From the NCBI GenBank assembly GCA_047967505.1, contig CM106540.1: DNA of 64,000 nt; one strand, written 5' to 3'. Each line of letters starts with the position of its first letter. Position 1 is the stretch's first letter. Source of the DNA: Dipteris shenzhenensis. Its lineage: Eukaryota > Polypodiophyta > Polypodiopsida > Gleicheniales. The position numbers were made by a program, and so were the translations under genes. Positions 1 through 11,335 of this stretch are shown piece by piece. The notes beneath the pieces were generated by a model. The model worked only from the letters and a program-made list of their open reading frames with translations. It was not told the DNA's origin and did not search any database.

Positions 1-274
1 TGTAGGAAGACAGGTAATGCCTGTGTTCCCCAGCTTGTTATCACTTATACCAAAGCAACAAAGAGCATCAGAAAGAATCAAAAAGTGTACCACAAAAAGA
101 AAGATTGCAAGTCAAATGTAAGCTATTATTTCTTGCATTTTGCTTTACGATACAAAAAAGGTCTAGTTCTAATTTTTTGCCAAATAGTTTCCATTTCTCT
201 TCGTCCCTCTGCCAATTTTTTATTAATATAGGCCATTTTGGCAGGATGATAAAAACAAGCGGACATCCTAGCAG
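1..274. other. Unassigned sequence
   Basis: No gene is recognised here. Two overlapping short open frames on opposite strands (about 82 codons each) run into the LTR copy that starts at 275. They have no recognisable motif and look like chance. Confidence 0.4.
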
Positions 275-669
275 TGTGATGCCAAAAATTGATATTTTTT
301 ATTTGGCATTGGTATTGTTTTCTTCTATGTTTGATAAGAGTTTGAGTATCAAGTGATAGCCTAGTGGCTTTCACTTATTTATATTTGCTAAGATATTGTA
401 TGGGATTGAGAGGATGAGTGGAATGGATCATTGTAAATACCATAGGTATGAATTATAAATACCTTGGTATGGGGTGAGAGTTATTTGTGTATGGGATGTT
501 ATGGGGTTTTTAGAAAATAGGAAGAGTGAGTCATATAAAGAGGTGGGCTCATGTCCATGTGTTCCAATAATATAAGAGAGACCACATGCCAAGCATGTGG
601 AAGGCATGTGGAGGAGTGTGAAGTCAAGAGGAATCCTTCTAGAATTCCTATGTGGAATAAGGAGGATAA
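275..669 (+). repeat. Truncated LTR copy (family A, U3 part)
   Basis: Begins TGTGATGCCAAAAATTGATA. It is closely similar to 10309-10700 on the plus strand and to the reverse complement of about 9820-10209. Similarity stops near 669, where the other copies continue with GGATGTGGACAT. The TG start and the polypurine tract beside the 10309 copy identify it as the 5' end of a retrotransposon LTR. The short open frame at 551-754 lies inside this repeat, recurs in the other copies with a different end, and is not a gene. Confidence 0.7.
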
Positions 670-1966
670 CACTTATTTCATTAATTTTGGATTCATATGT
701 CTACTTTTGGACTATTCCTTAAAATCCTTCCCAAATGAAAAGTTTACTATATAACAATGTCATTTGAGAATCAAAAGTTTACTTTTTGGCACTATCATTT
801 CCACATAATACATTTCAAAATATCTCTCTACAATGTTGCACTAATAATGCAAAAACTACTATTAAATCCTAAATTTGTATTTCTTGTTTATAACAATCGT
901 ATTCTTAAATTAAAAAATCTAAGTTATTAGATTAAATCCATGAAAAACCATGCTATTGAGGATTTAACATTTTTTAAAAATGTATATACAAGAGGCCTGC
1001 AAGACTCTTTTTACTTTCAATGCAGAAAACTATAACACTCTTGAATATTCAAGAAATTAAAAGGTTTTATAGACATGAGACATGATGGAAGCCTCTTTTG
1101 TACTCCAAAAAATAGCAATAGCTATGCTCACAATTTTACATTATCATAAGTTTTACAAGAAATATTGCTTTGGATGAGTCTTTGTACAAAGGATCTCCTA
1201 TGGCCTTTTCAATAATTTATTTTTTCCTTTACAATAAGTTTAGTACAAATGGGCGATCCAAACATTTGCTTGTTTGAATGTCCTTTTCTATCATCACAAA
1301 AATGAGTGATCCAAACATTTGCTTGTTCAGAATGTCCTTTTTGTCGTCACTTGTTGCTTGGGTGCCATCTTCATTCACTCATCTGACCACCACCATCACC
1401 TTCATTCTTTCTCAATATTTGAATGTGTTATCATGGGCATTCTTCATTTATGCTATCTCCTTCTACTTCCTCCTGGGCAAGCATCTTTATGAACTATGTA
1501 ATGTGCAAAATAATTGGTTGCAGTAATTTTATTTTTTCTTCTACATCATATCCCATGTGCTTCTTTGTTTTCTTTGACCTTGATTTCCAAGATACTATGA
1601 CTGTCTTTGTGGGAAGTCTTCAAATTGCATCATGGTTTGGGACCCATTCCTTTTTCAAACAACTACTATACAATGTATTGTTATCCTAGTTCTCCTTCCT
1701 ACCCCTTGGCTCATACCATACTGTTGTAAATGTTGTAGCTAGCTCTCCCTCAGTCATCCATGCTCACGTCAACTACTTTCGCAACCCAAAACTTCACGTT
1801 CTCATGTTCATCATCCGATGGTCAAACTACAATAAAACAATGGACGTCTATGTCTATTTGTGGCATAAAATCTCTCTTCTTGGGTCCACAATATGGACAT
1901 GGAGCAGCGATTCAAACTCATTTCAAAGAGACCACATGCTGGGCGCAAGTCGTTACCAACATTGGG
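670..1966. other. AT-rich intergenic sequence, no gene recognised
   Basis: No convincing coding region. A 43-bp segment (GATCCAAACATTTGCTTGTT and what follows) occurs twice in tandem, at about 1254-1297 and 1308-1350. The short open frames at 1278-1526 and 1423-1689 overlap and show no motif. They might be antisense to decayed transposon protein, but I cannot support a family. Confidence 0.4.
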
Positions 1967-3700
1967 CTAAAATAAAGGCCGTTTTGCCTTAATATCATCT
2001 TCTCGCATTTTTGCGAGGTCCTTTATCAATTGGTAGGGCTTGCTAATTACAACAGTAGTTTGTTCCTTCCAAGAGGGCTTCAAATCAGGAAATCTTCGAA
2101 GCACTTCCTCTTTGTATGTATTAAAAGCTTTTAAGCCTTCTATTTCACCTTTGGATTTCTCACTGAATTCCTTTATAGGAGCCCATGTTGGATGCATTTC
2201 TTTGCTCGGGATTGAAGTTAAGAGAGAGTCAGGTTCTTCAAGTTCCCATTTTTATCAACAGAATATTGTTGCCACCGCATCACTGGTTTTTCATCCTTTA
2301 AGAAAAAGCAAAAATAGTGTGGATCGCTATGACCTATCAGGGCATCACCACCTTTTTGTATGAAAGGTAGAATAAAGCTCTTCCAATCATACATCCTCTC
2401 AACCATTGAGCATACTATTCCTTCCTTAGGCCACCAACTTGCCTCCCACATTTTCTTATCAAGTCATCCATCATCTCCATGTCCTTGTTTTTTAATTCTC
2501 TTGAAACCGTGCTAAATACCTGATCAATATCCTCATGTGTGTGCCCAACCAACAAAAACCCAACTTCAATCTCATTGAAGATTCTATGAGCGATTAGCAT
2601 TGAGCAAAATACAAGGAAGAGTACATTCTTATTCTCTCATCCACAATTGTCTACTTGTATTCTCAAAGTTGCTACTAGGTGACCTTTTTCGGCATGTACA
2701 TTGTGAATTGCCTTCATAACGAATGTTACAACTTGATTGCTATCATGTAAATGCAAGGAATCAATCCATATGTCTATAAAAAACTTAAATCCATGCACTA
2801 AGACTCCACATAGATGTGTCTTTAAAAAGTATTTTCCTTGTAGCTTAGGTGGAGTATTAACGAATCGAGGTAATGTTGTTGTATTTTGATCAATACCATC
2901 TACAATAACGCAGATGTACTCATTTGGGTGAGAAATAGCTTGCTCCTTCCAAAATGCATATTTTATTCTAGAATGTCGAACAAGTCCATGATGAAATTCT
3001 CTCTTTTTTTTGTAAGCTTCTTTTTGTTCTGGAGATGTTGCACTCTCAAGTGCTCGCTTTAGATTATCACAGTTGTTGCACTTTTACATTTTTTGCCTCT
3101 TTGGGATTTTAACATGTCCAAAGCTTTTTTTCCAAAGAGTATACAAAGTATGAAAAGATGCCGGTGCATGCTCTCTTTGCCTCTGTGTTTCTCCAATAGA
3201 GTTAAATACTTCTTTTTTAGTCAAACCTATCGAAAGATGCATTTCTGATAGATGGGGTTGCAGTAAAGCATTTTCATAAATGTAATCTTTCAAAATTATT
3301 GTTGCCGCAACCATTGAGGCTCTTGTTTTGGGCCTTCCTATGTTTCCATGAATGTTAAATTTAACTCCATACTTTGCTTTATTAGCCAAATTCCAATATG
3401 TGCCATGTGATAATCTTGTAATAATGCGATATGCATTATTGTAAACACTTTTTCCATTTATAAGAGGCCTTATCTGTTGTCCTGAGCTTCGCCTTCTCTT
3501 ATCATTTATAAGAAAGCAAGACAATCTCATGAGTAGGTATTCATTTCTTCTGCTCCCTTTCCTTTGCCAGACATGTTCTCTATAGCCCTTGATGTCATGT
3601 AAGTTAATGGATCTCATACATCTATGCTTACAGCATGTAGATCACATTGCTTTTAGCATAACATCTTCATTCAATACTCTTATTCTCTTTGGTTGCTTTT
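1967..3700 (-). pseudogene. Broken DUF7869-type (transposase-like) gene, C-terminal two thirds
   Basis: One reading frame runs from about 3700 to 2440 with stops near 3636, 3084 and 2640, then shifts frame near 2440 and again near 2218 before a stop at 1967. Landmarks in order: a Cys cluster STCCKHRC just before 3617; a basic HxxIKGYREHVW segment; KCNNC at 3080; IVDGIDQ near 2900; QVDNCG-stop-ENKN near 2645; VGFLLVGHTHEDIDQ near 2550; a C-terminal segment rich in W, D and K. From memory, the GHTHEDIDQ and DNCGxxNKN motifs are hallmarks of the DUF7869 family of multicopy proteins in invertebrates and some plants. The spaced D, DN and ED residues suggest an RNase H-like DDE nuclease, which is inference. 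With at least three stops and two frameshifts it cannot be expressed as written. Confidence 0.6.
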
Positions 3701-3727
3701 TTGGATTTATTTGGACTCGTTGTCATT

Positions 3728-5147
3728 TCATGCATCTGTATGTCCGTTTTGGGACCTTCTGTACATTCTTATTTGGATTTGTGTAGTTCTCCTTGTCACA
3801 TTGTTTTCATGGGATGTTGCATGCTTCATCTTATCACTCTGACAGTCAAATACTGAATAGTCCTTTAGGGTTGTCATCCTTCCTTTTGATACATTCGTCG
3901 AACCATTTGTAACATTAATTGTTTCACAATCAAAGTCAAATACTGAATAGTCCTTTCTTGATATCATCCCTACTTTTGATACAATCATAGAACCACTTGT
4001 CACAGTGGCATTAGAGTGTCCAGAATGGTCTTCAAACTCATTTATTCCTGAGAGAACATCACTCATTGATGCACTTTCTATGGATTTCATAACTCCATAG
4101 TTAGTGGCCATAGAGTGTCTAGAATGATCTTCAAACTCATCTATTCCTGAGAGAACATCACTCATTGATGCACATTCTATCGATTTCATAACTCCATAGT
4201 CTTGAAACTCCTCTACTCCAGAGAGAACATCACTCATTATATCATCGTGCATGATTTCCCTAATTCCATAGTTACTTGGTTTGACTCCAAGAACTTTATC
4301 AGTATCCATGAAGCTATCCATGCTTGAAAAGATATCACTTTTAACATCTTTGCCCAAGTTCTCAATGTGCATGAACTCATCCACACCCCGGATAAGGCAT
4401 CACTTGTGAAATCTTTCTTTTTCTCGGTACCAATGAACTCATCAACTCCAGATAAGACGTTAGTGCTATAGCTGAGTGCATTCATCCATCTCTGAAGTAA
4501 TAGAGCTTGGTACATTGGCATATGCTTTCAATTCTTTGACGTTGTAGTATACATTATGTTTATCATTAAAAACCACATGTTGAGTCTTTCCAATCTTTAA
4601 AATTTGCATGCTCCATCTCAAATCCTTACCTACCTCATAGTAGGGACCATCCAATGAGATTGAGTTATCATCTATACCATCATCAGTAACTTTTTGAATT
4701 CTCATTTGCGCAAATGTCCAATGTTCCACTTGTTCAAATCCCAAGACTTGACCTTTTACTACATTCTTATTTGCAAATGATAACATTTGTAAAATATCTC
4801 CCACTTTTAAATCCAAAGATATGCACTTTGTATTCTTGATGACATGTGTTGTGGATAAGTCTCATCTCTGTCCCATGCAATAAGTGCTTTGTTGGAAGTA
4901 TTATAGGGCATAACATCTCCAAGGATTTCCATATCCCCACACTTATGCTTTAGCTCAACATGTGCACTAAGAATCCTTGATACAATAACTGCCACCTTAT
5001 CTTCGCTAAGTCTTCTAAAGTGACAAATAGAATTTGGATCGCTTTCATGGATTGTAGTAAATGCAACATAGAATCACCTCCATCCCGAGAATTTTTTTTT
5101 TGGAGCCATCTCCTGTGTGAGTTTCCTTTGTAAACAAGCTGTAACAA
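3728..5147 (-). pseudogene. N-terminal part of the same element, with DVLSG..EF peptide repeats
   Basis: Open segments at 5147-4950, 4995-4807, 4816-4466, 4521-4237 and 4384-3728 on the minus strand overlap end to end in shifting frames, as expected of a decayed protein. Residues from the 4384-3728 segment repeat a short unit: DVLSGVEEF, DVLSGIDEF, DVLSGINEF and looser DIFSSMDSF, with MKSIE(C/S)ASMS between copies. The 4816-4466 segment (VGDILQML, YYEVGKDLRW) looks globular but I do not recognise it. Position and strand suggest it is upstream coding sequence of the DUF7869-type gene, but the link is not proven. It could be a separate gene. Confidence 0.45.
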
Positions 5148-5212
5148 CCATTATAAAGAACATTCGTCTTCTCAATAACCTACTTTATTAATTATTTAGA
5201 AATCTAGATCTT

Positions 5213-6208
5213 GTTTAAAAAATTAATTAAACCCTAACCCCTAATCCCCAAACCCTAATACCTAATTTAGGCCCTTTAAACCATAAATCCTAATCCTTAA
5301 ATCTTAAACCCTAACCCCTAATTTCTAAACCCAAAATCCTAATCCTAGCCCTCAAAACCCTAAATTCTATACCCTAACCCCTAATTCCTAAACCCTAACC
5401 CTTAAACCCTAAGCTCTAAATCCTAAACCTTAATCCCTAAACCTAAATCCTAATGCGTAAACCCTAACCCCTAATCCCTAATTCCAAAACAATAATCCCA
5501 AAACTCTAATTCCTAAACCCTAACCCTTAAACCCTAAACCCTAATACCTAAACCTAAATCCTAAACCCCTAAATCCTAATCTGTAAACCCTAACCCCTAA
5601 TCCATAATCTCAAAACCCTAAACCTAAACCCTAACTCCTAATTCCTAAACACTCAATCCTAATCCTAGACCTTCAACCCCTAAACCTTAAACCCTAAACC
5701 CTAAATCCTAAACCCTAAACCCTAACCTCAAAACCCTAAACCTAAACCCTAACCCCTAATTCCTAAACCCTCAATCCTAATCCTAGACCTCTAACCCCTA
5801 AACCTTAAACCCTAGACCCTAATTCCTACACCCTAACCTCCAAACCCTAATTCCCAAACCCAAACCCCTAATTCCTACATCCTAAACCCTAAGCCCTAAA
5901 TCTTAAACCTCTAAATCCTAAACCCTAAACCCTAAACAATAATCCCTAAACCCTAACCCCTAATCCCTAAACTGTAAATGTTTATCTTGACCCTCTAAAC
6001 CCTAAACCCTAACCAATAAAAACTAATCCCTAATCTCCAGACCCTAAACCCTAGCTCCCAAACCCTAAACCCTAAACCCTAACCCCCAAACCCTAAACCC
6101 TAAACCCCAAATCACCAAACCCTAAACCCTAACTCACAAACCCTAAACCCTAAAGCCTAACCCCCAAACCCTAAACCCAAACCACCAAACCCTAAACCTT
6201 AAATCCTA
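5213..6208 (+). repeat. Interstitial telomeric repeat, degenerate (CCCTAAA)n
   Basis: About 1 kb made almost entirely of AAACCCTAA-like heptamers and variants (CCCTAACC, CCCTAATT, CCAAACCCTAAA). CCCTAAA is the C-rich strand of the Arabidopsis-type plant telomere. Heavy divergence and variants show it is old and internal, not a functional chromosome end. Perfect AAACCCT runs are densest at 5690-5720 and 6000-6200. The open frames crossing it have no biological meaning. Confidence 0.9.
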
Positions 6209-6254
6209 TGAGTGTTTTCAATAATATCATTTATTTATTAAGTAATATTTTTAA

Positions 6255-6960
6255 TTAGGATTCATAAGTAGGAGTGGAATTGATAGTAGGAATGTGGGAA
6301 TGGGAGTGGGAGGGTGGGAGTGGGAGAAAGGGAGAGTGGGAGTGTGGAAGTGGGAGTGGGAGTAGGAGAGGGGAGGCGGGCATGGGAGTTGGAGAGGGAG
6401 TGGGATTGTGGGAGGTGGGGGTGGGAGTGGGAGAAGAAGTGGGAATGGGGGAGGTGGGGGTGGGGTGGGGGTGGGAGGATGGGAGTGGGAGTGGGAAAGG
6501 GAGTGGGGGGGGTGGGGTGGGAGGATGGGTGTAGGAGTGGGAGAGGAAGTGGGAATGGGGGGGGTGGGGGTGGGGTGGGGGTGGGAGGATGGGCGTGGGA
6601 GTGGGAGAGGGAGTGGGAATGGGGGACATGGGGGTGGGAGGATGGGAGTGGGAGTGGGAGAGGGAGTGGGAGGATGGGCATGGGAGTGGGAGAGGGAGTG
6701 GGAATGGGGGAGGTGGGGGTGGGAGAATGGGAGTGGGAGTGGGAAAAGGAGTGGGAACGGGGGTGGAGGGGTGGGGGTGGGGGTGGGAGGATGGGAGTGG
6801 GAGTGGGAGAGGGACTGGGAATGGGGGAGGTGGGGGTGGGAGGATGGGAGTGGGAGTGGGAGGATGGGAGTGGGAGTGAGAGGTGGAGGTGGGAGGATGG
6901 GAGTGGGTGGGAGAGGGAGAGAAGATAATGTGATGGAGAGGCCAATGGGAGAGGAGACAA
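6255..6960 (+). repeat. G-rich minisatellite (GGGAGT / GGGGGAGGTGG units)
   Basis: About 700 bp of degenerate GGGAGTGGGAGT units mixed with GGTGGGGGTGGGGTGGGGG blocks and GGAGGATGGG spacers. Units cluster into higher-order repeats of about 70-100 bp, each with GGGAATGGGGGAGGTGGGGG. The plus strand is almost free of C, so runs of three or more G are dense enough for G-quadruplexes. Frames of up to 240 codons exist on both strands only because the repeat excludes stops. Confidence 0.9.
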
Positions 6961-7159
6961 TGATATAGAAGGACCAATCAGAAAGAAGCTCTTAAAACCC
7001 TAGTTTTTCTTATATATACTCTTCTCCTCTCATTGTTTCTCTCATTTCAACAAGGAAGAGCAAGAGGAGAAGCAAAAGGAGGAGCAAGAGCAAAAGCAAG
7101 CACAAGATAGATCTCAACTTTCTTCCAGGTACTTTTTTTAAATTTGTATTCTTTGAAAT
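6961..7159 (+). other. Spacer with TATA-like motif
   Basis: Contains CCCTAGTTTTTCTTATATATACTC near 7000, which resembles a TATA box, followed by purine-rich sequence (GAGGAGAAGCAAAAGGAGGAGC). No coding region is recognised. It could be a promoter or LTR piece, but no partner copy is seen. Confidence 0.3.
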
Positions 7160-7480
7160 TTTACTATAGAGAGAGAAAAGTGAAAGAGAGACGTTTAGAG
7201 AGAGATAGGAAGAGAGAGAGTCTTGCTACCTTAGCAGCAAGAGAGAGAGAGAGGGAGAAAGAGAGAGGGAGAGAGAGGAGAGTCTTTTAGAGAGAGAGAA
7301 TAGACATTTAGAGAGAGAGGGTGAGAGGTAAAAGAGAGAGAGAGTGAGAGAGAGAGGGGGGAGGGCCATGCGAGAGAGGGGGAGAGAGAGAGAAGGCCAT
7401 GCTAAAGGGGAGAGAGACAGAGAGAGAGAGAGAGAGGGGGGGGGAGAAGGCCACGCGAGAGGCGAGAGAGAGACGAGAGG
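7160..7480 (+). repeat. GA-rich low-complexity tract
   Basis: Dominated by (GA)n with interspersed GGGGGAG and a short unit GCCA(T/C)GC repeated near 7368, 7398 and 7451. The frames here encode R/E or S/L low complexity and are not genes. Confidence 0.85.
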
Positions 7481-8099
7481 GAGGTTCACCAAGATCCAAA
7501 TAATATCCCAAACAAGATCCGAACAAGATCCCACAGAGCCTTAGTATACCAAGAACAACTTATTATGCATAACCACTTGTTGAAAACCCTCCACAATGTG
7601 ATCCTCAACAAAATCCTCCAAAATAAGTGACCAACCAGCACCATGAAAACATTATGTATACATGCATTCTAGAATCACCCTTCTCACAATAAGAAGTGCA
7701 CATAAAAGCTTCAAGATATTGTACTCTTCATCATTTGCATAGCAAAAGAAGTTGAAAGCATTAAGAATCACCACTCCACTGTTATAGTCAAAAACTACCC
7801 AAAGACTCAACTCTTCTTCACACCAAGCTGCCAGTGCATGGAACAATCCTCAATCTATCATTGTGCCTGCTTCCGGTGTCAATTCACCAACATATTCAAC
7901 AGTGCAAACATAAAGGATATGATCATGGTGACTGTGCAAATATCTTGAGCATCACCTTCACAATCTTCAAGTTCTCTTAAACGGGTTGCAATCTCTTCTA
8001 ACGGAGTTCTTCCAGGCATCTTCTTTATCTCATCAAAACACATGCCTCTTCTAGGCATAACATGCAATCAATTACACCCGAGACCATTTAGTAAGGTGG
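7481..8099 (-). other. Decayed coding-like region with a motif shared with 30680-30790
   Basis: On the minus strand, 8067-7879 encodes RLRELEDCEGDAQ followed by a hydrophobic FMFALLNMLV segment. 7846-7652 encodes ALAAWCEEELSLWVVFDY and more. Part of the first segment resembles 30682-30790 on the plus strand (RLQELEEAEGDVQ then FLFALMNNLM). The shared pattern suggests a real decayed protein rather than chance. I do not recognise the family; an extra reading frame of a gypsy-type element is possible. Confidence 0.35.
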
Positions 8100-10209
8100 G
8101 ATGAATCCAATACCAAACGTACCCGGCGTCTCCACCAGAAGATGTGACATGAAGTTGGGGGTAATAAACTTGACGCACCTCTTCACTTCCTGCTACTTTC
8201 GAACTGACAGCCAAAGATATTTATCATTGAGAATGGGACATTAGAAAGAAGCTTTTATGCCAAGATACCACACCATACTTTCCTCCCTCAGATGAGAATG
8301 AAGATGGTAACATCCCAAGTGATCTTGTAATCAAGCATAGGGAGAAGGAAAGGATCAGCAGAGGCCATAATCTCAGCAAGCCGGTCTGCACCAAAGAGAA
8401 GAGCGATATGTTGTTGAAAGAAGATCTTGCAGCCCAACATGACATGAACTGATATACATCGAGGAGTTTGAAGGGGCTGATTGGGTCGGATGGGTAGATT
8501 CCGAGGAAACATTGCACCTCCTTCATAGACACCTTTACACTTAGCTCAAAACACTCTACAAACTGTCATTAGACACAGAGGCCTATAACTTTCAGTAGAG
8601 ACATGATATCAGAGATTCAAGTAGACAAAGAGATGCGCCTTGAGATGGGCTTTGTGCTGATATAAGTTTCATTGAAAACAGACAGACGGTTGAAGAGATA
8701 TGGACAGTTTACTGGAAGGGGGTAAAAACTATCATAAAAATTGACTATCAAACACAGAGACCTATAACATTTTGCAGCAGTATCTAATTGAAGATCTAAG
8801 TACATAAAAACATGCTCTTAAATAGAGCTTCGCGTTGATATATGTTTCGTAAGAAACAGAGAAGCGGCCAAAATGTTATGGACAGTTTACTAGACGGGGG
8901 TAAAAACTATCATGAAAATAGACTGTCAGACACAGAGACTCATAACTTTTTGCAGTAGTATTTGATTCAAGATTTGATCACATATAAACATGCTCTTGAA
9001 GATATCTTCGCGCTGATATAAATTTCATTACAATCGGACTATCAAGCAAAAAGTTATGAGCAAAACACTAATAGGGGGTCAAACTGTCATGAAAACTACC
9101 CTCCACCCAGGCTAATTTTGCCTAAGCAGGATGCTCCCTCAAGACTCCACCTTCATCAACGATCCACCCTTCATGGATTTCGTCTAGAAGAGGGTAAGAA
9201 GCTTGCATGGTGGCTCGGGAAACAGATGGACCATGTATGCACAGTGAGCTACCGAATAGAAAGAACTTTCAAAGCTTTAAAAGAGAAAAGGGATGAGACA
9301 CTCAAGAGAGAGAGAACCTGAAGTGACCTTCATTACAAATAGAGTGAGAATCCACTTCAACACTACAAACACAAAAGAGAAGAAGAGGTTTCATACATAC
9401 AAGAGGGAGCGGGAGCTCCAAGACTATTCATAGAGAGAGAATAAACTAGAGAGAGTTGGACTCAAGAGTCTACATAAGAGAATATCTACAAGAGGGAGAG
9501 AAGGCTCATGGAAGAGGGTTGGGGAGACTAGAGCTACAGCAACATGAGGCCTAATGGTGGAAGAGATTGATGAACAAGAGAGAGGAGGGCTCCTTTTATA
9601 GAGATTTTGTTACCCTCCTTCACCCATTTACGATTGCTGCCTGTAGATTCCCTTCCTCATCAATCACATAAGCACGTATGTCACCATCCATGTCCTTTTT
9701 GGATACTCTTGCCATGTGTCCCATCAAAAGATGCTCAAGACTCTTAAAATATTGAGAAAGTCAAGAGTCTCCCCACATGGAGCCCATAGGGACCCTCTCT
9801 TTTCCACATGTCCACATCCTCCTTATTCCACATAGGAGTTCTAGAAGGATTCCTCTTGACTTCACACTCCTCCACATGCCTTCCACACGCTTGGCATGTG
9901 GCCTCTCTTATATTATTGGAACACATGGACATGAGCCCACCTCTTTATATGACTCACTCTTCCTATTTTCTAAAAAACTCCATAATATCCCATACACAAA
10001 TAACTCTCACCCCATACCAAGGTATTTATAATTCATACCTATGGTATTTACAATGAGCCATTCCACTCATCCTCTCAATCCCATACAATATCATAGAAAA
10101 TAGAAATAAGTGAGAGCTGCTAGGCTATCACTTGATACTCAAACTTTTATCAAACATAGAGAAAAACAATATCAATGCCAAGTTAAAAATATCAATTTTT
10201 GGTGTCACA
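8100..10209 (-). mobile_element. LTR family A copy, inverted arm
   Basis: Read on the minus strand from 10209 it begins TGTGACACCAAAAATTG. It runs through the same sequence as 10309-10800, then a promoter-like CTCTATAAAAGGAGCC (about 9590-9605), then sequence matching 11330-12790 on the plus strand. It is thus an inverted copy of the plus-strand arm, lacking the 530-bp RNase H fragment present there. The part 8224-8560 is also present at 12380-12720 and 20840-21150, including an AEIMAxADPFLLPML-like frame, but no copy is open over a useful length. The far end near 8100 merges into the decayed region at 7481-8099. Confidence 0.65.
8570..9100 (-). repeat. Tandem repeats of about 185 bp within LTR family A
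   Basis: Three diverged copies of a unit containing TCAGACACAGAGRCYCATAAC, an RGTTTAC...GGGGGTAAAAACTATCATGA block, and GCTGATATAARTTTC. Junctions lie near 8770 and 8955. On the plus-strand arm two copies remain (about 11925-12130 and 12140-12345), and about one copy at 20585-20775. Unit number therefore varies between copies. Confidence 0.65.
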
Positions 10210-10308
10210 GCACCAATGAGTATCATCTTAAATTCTTCTATGCTTGACCACCTTGAGGGCCAGTAGACCCTCTCTAACACTAGAGAGGATCTATTGGGGG
10301 GGGAAAGA
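10210..10308 (+). other. Spacer between inverted LTRs, ending in a polypurine tract
   Basis: The 99 bp between the two LTR starts end with GGGGGGGGAAAGA directly before TGTGACTCC at 10309. A purine run at that place is the plus-strand priming site that precedes a 3' LTR. The plus-strand arm is therefore a 3' LTR whose internal part was lost at the junction with the inverted copy. Confidence 0.6.
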
Positions 10309-10800
10309 TGTGACTCCAAAAATTGATATTTTTTATTTGGCATTGGTATTGTTTTCTTCTATGTTTAATAAGAGTTTGAGTTTCAAGTGATAGCCCAGTG
10401 GCTCTCACTTATTTCTATTTTCTAAGATATTGTATGGGATTGAGAGGATGAGTGGAATGGAGCATTGTAAATACCATAGGTATGAATTATAATTACCTTG
10501 GTATGGGGTGAGAGTTATTTGTGTATGGGATATTATGGGGTTTTTAGAAAACAGGAAGAGTGAGTCATATAAAGAGGTGGGCTCATGTCCATGTGTTCCA
10601 ATAATATAAGACAAGCCACATGCCAAGCGTCTAGAAGGCATGTGGAGGAGTGTGGAGCCAAGAGGAATCCTTCTATAATTCCTATGTGGAATAAGGAGGA
10701 TGTGGACATATGGAAAAGAGAGGGTCCCTATGGGTTCCATGTGGGGAGACTCTTGACTTTCTCAATATTTCAAGAGTCATGGGCTAATATTGAAGCCCCT
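10309..10800 (+). repeat. LTR family A, U3 part, plus strand
   Basis: Begins TGTGACTCCAAAAATTGATA immediately after a polypurine tract. It matches 275-669 and the reverse complement of about 9720-10209. It ends near 10800, where sequence changes to gypsy RNase H remnant; the rest of the LTR family resumes near 11330. Confidence 0.7.
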
Positions 10801-11335
10801 TGATTGGTCTCAAGACTTTTATGTAAATCCAAGTATATCTTTGCATTTAGTTGGTGTATATTGCTACAAAAAGGAGAGGCAGGTAGAATGCAACCCATCT
10901 ATTATGCCAGCGGACAACTTATAGAAGTGGAAAAAAGGTATGAAGAAATGGAGTAACAAGCCCTCTCTTTAGTGTTTTCAATTAGAAAGTTTTGCTCCCT
11001 TTTATTACCTCAGCCATTTTTCTTCCTTACCTCTTAGTCTGTATTAGCATATCTAGTTCACAAGCCTAATCTTGGGGGGAGATTTGGAAAATGGTTGTCA
11101 GAGCTTCAAGAGTTCTCTTTCTCTTTTGTCCCTAAAAATACCACTAGGTCCACTATGGCAAATTTTCTCGTAGGATAGGAGGATCTAGGAGAAGAAAAGA
11201 AATGTAAGGAGAACATTAGTGATGAAAGGGAGACACCACCAACTGCTTTTGTCTTGTGTTTTGATGGGGCTTTTAGTCCTTCATGCCAACAAGGAGTAGA
11301 GGGGATAGTCTTGATGAATTCTGAAGGTCATCATC
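10801..11335 (+). pseudogene. Gypsy RNase H remnant (N-terminal half of the second RNase H)
   Basis: Translated from about 10887: QPIYYASGQLIEVEKRYEEME then a stop, QALSLVFSIRKF, then VHKPNLGGRFGKWLSELQEF and TMANFLVG. These match the end of the Ty3/gypsy RNase H (YASRxL, ExRY, ExEALAxVF, GRxxKW, ADFL). After a gap comes FVLCFDGAFSP...GVEGIVLMNSEGHH, the start of a plant-type RNase HI domain as found behind the reverse transcriptase in some gypsy lineages. It is cut at GHH where the LTR family A sequence resumes (junction TCATCA). The C-terminal half of such a domain lies at 30180-30480. Confidence 0.7.

Noticed and set aside
5213-6208. True chromosome end
   Set aside because: Repeats are highly degenerate and flanked by long unique and transposon sequence on both sides.
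6255-6977. Frames of 186-240 codons on both strands
   Set aside because: They exist only because the G-rich minisatellite contains no stop codons; composition is Pro/Ser/His or Gly/Trp/Glu repeat.
7226-7544. Frames in the GA tract
   Set aside because: Low-complexity Ser/Leu or Arg/Glu strings from (GA)n.
8224-8532. Two overlapping minus-strand frames (102 and 74 codons) conserved in three repeat copies
   Set aside because: Each copy breaks the frame at different points, and the conservation is fully explained by DNA repeat copies.
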